Shown: positions 31,543 through 32,592 of the stretch, one piece after another | How the letters are laid out: each line of letters begins with the position of its first letter | How positions within the stretch are numbered: the stretch's first letter is position 1 | From: Rhizobiaceae bacterium | Lineage (GTDB): Bacteria > Pseudomonadota > Alphaproteobacteria > Rhizobiales > Rhizobiaceae | Assembly: GCA_028279875.1 (NCBI GenBank) | Contig: JANQMU010000116.1 | Span: forward strand, 1-32,592 | Direction: 5' to 3' | Length of the DNA: 32,592 nucleotides | The notes under the pieces: generated by a model | What the model saw: the letters and a program-made list of their open reading frames with translations, nothing else | The model's database searches: none | What the model was told of the DNA's origin: nothing | Program-made: the position numbers and the translations under genes

Positions 31543-32592
31543 TCACTGTGCCGCCACGGTGACGCCGTGCCGAAACAGCCCCCACCGCAAGCCCTGACCG
31601 CGCCGGATGCGATACAGAAGATAGAGCGCCACCGCGAGCATGAAGGTTTCGGCAATGGGGCCTGCGATCCAGATGCCGACTTCGCCGAATGCAAATGGCA
31701 GGGCGAAGGTCAGCGGCAGTCCGAACAGATAGGTGCGCGACAGGTTGAGTGTTGCCGAGCGTCCGGCATCGCCGGTTGCCTGAAAATAGGCGGCCAGCAT
31801 CATGCTTGGACCGAACAGGAAGAACAACACGACCATGAACGGCAAGATGCGGCCGGTTTCACGCGCGATGGCGGCATCATCGACGAAGCCGTAGCTGATG
31901 ACATCGGCAAAGATCAGGAACGCGGCTTCCGCCGCCACGCAATATCCAAAGGACAGGGCCAGCGCCAGTTTGAGACTGGCATCGGTGCGCCGCCAGTCCC
32001 GGGCGCCGAAATTGTTGCCGACAACGGTCTGGAACGCCATGGACAGGCCAAGCAGCGGCAGGAAGAAAAAGGTCATGAGCCGGGTGGTGATGCCATAGGC
32101 GGCGACCGTCGCCTCGTAATTGTCTCCGCTCCACAATTGCAGACCGTAGATCACCGCGGCTGACGACAGGGACACGCCCAGATAGCCGAGGCTCGGCGGA
32201 ATTCCGAGTGCGAGATAATCTTTCCAGTGGGCGCGCATCTGCGCCAGTCTCAGCGCTGCGAAACTCAATGTCGACGGGCTCATCTGGCGGTAGACCAGCA
32301 CGGCGAGAAGCGCTGTCGCCTGGGCCGCGATCGTGCCGTAGGCCGAGCCCGCGACACCCCAGCCAAGTACAGCGATGAGGAGGTAGTTGAACACCATGTT
32401 GAGAAAAACCGTCGACAGCGCAGCCGCGGTCATAAAGGCCACCCGGCCCTCGGCGCGCAGCAGGTCGGAAAACAGGGCCTGTGTGAACGAAATCGGTGAA
32501 AGGAAGACCAGAATGGAGATATAGACGTATCCCATATGCGAGAGACTGGCGGAGCCGCGGGCGACGAGATCGACCAGCGTCGAGCCGCTTGC
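31543..32592 (-). CDS. MATE family efflux transporter (partial, runs off the window)
   Basis: At least 349 codons, in frame to the window's right edge, where the 5' part of the gene lies. The C-terminal portion has many membrane spans, including the SPISFTQALFSDLLRAEGR segment of the N-lobe and the YFQATGDAGRSATLNLSRTYLFGLPLTF segment of the C-lobe, which are MATE hallmarks. It exports drugs or cationic metabolites in exchange for Na+ or H+. It is separated by about 100 bases from the kinase gene on the same strand and could be co-transcribed with it. Family assignment is good. Confidence 0.9.
   Translation of the reverse strand, partial: ASGSTLVDLVARGSASLSHMGYVYISILVFLSPISFTQALFSDLLRAEGRVAFMTAAALSTVFLNMVFNYLLIAVLGWGVAGSAYGTIAAQATALLAVLVYRQMSPSTLSFAALRLAQMRAHWKDYLALGIPPSLGYLGVSLSSAAVIYGLQLWSGDNYEATVAAYGITTRLMTFFFLPLLGLSMAFQTVVGNNFGARDWRRTDASLKLALALSFGYCVAAEAAFLIFADVISYGFVDDAAIARETGRILPFMVVLFFLFGPSMMLAAYFQATGDAGRSATLNLSRTYLFGLPLTFALPFAFGEVGIWIAGPIAETFMLAVALYLLYRIRRGQGLRWGLFRHGVTVAAQ

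Noticed and set aside
1..32592. tRNA, rRNA or CRISPR features
   Set aside because: No cloverleaf with a GTTCRA arm, no rRNA-like stretch and no regularly spaced repeats were seen.

Overview
The window is high-GC chromosomal DNA from an alphaproteobacterium, most likely of the order Hyphomicrobiales (Rhizobiales). Reasons: a MucR/Ros-type zinc-finger regulator at 18162-18593, an IalB-like exported protein, a sugar ABC operon in the usual rhizobial style, GC-rich third codon positions, and short palindromic intergenic repeats. No rRNA, tRNA or CRISPR array was seen. I see no sign of a plasmid or prophage backbone.

Layout. 1-6850: a multi-membrane-span protein, three small uncharacterised proteins, an ICL/PEP-mutase family enzyme, and a translationally coupled pair of a Yip1-like membrane protein and a membrane-anchored serine hydrolase. 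6963-16843: the main functional block, a fructosamine (Amadori compound) utilisation cluster. Leftward lie a solute-binding protein, two CUT1 permeases, a MalK/MsmX-type ATPase and, upstream of them, an HSL-type esterase. Rightward lie an XRE-type regulator, then a deglycase (FrlB-like) and a kinase (FrlD-like) divergent from a GntR/UTRA regulator (FrlR-like). A good promoter (TTGACT-17-AATAAT) overlaps a 7-2-7 palindrome directly in front of frlB. 16903-20740: an AI-2E family transporter, MucR, an IalB-like exported protein, and a coupled pair of a truncated Popeye-like membrane protein and an HTH-like protein. 20740-23200: a scarred region with intergenic palindromes, a VOC gene remnant, a lower-GC cysteine-rich exported orphan, an internally deleted ISAs1-family element with both inverted repeats, and two strong hairpins that may delimit a small RNA. 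23472-32592: a class II glutamine amidotransferase, a HupE/UreJ metal permease plus a degenerate tandem paralogue, an AHSA1 protein, a class III aminotransferase, a GyrI-like protein, a glutathione S-transferase, an EamA exporter, a KdgK-like sugar kinase, and a MATE exporter cut by the window edge.

How the genes work together. In the central block the binding protein and permeases would import a glycated amino acid or related sugar adduct, the kinase would phosphorylate it, and the SIS-domain deglycase would split the fructosamine 6-phosphate into glucose 6-phosphate and the free amine. The GntR protein would probably repress frlBD until a pathway intermediate accumulates. The set matches the known Bacillus subtilis frl genes (CUT1 importer plus MsmX-type ATPase, FrlB, FrlD, FrlR), with two additions: an esterase and an XRE regulator that share a candidate operator array.

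The most unusual items are the degenerate HupE paralogue that has lost the metal motif, the inverted repeat pair that supplies the stop codon of the GntR gene, the XRE operator array, the truncated Popeye-like protein coupled to an HTH-like gene, and the cysteine-rich exported orphan.
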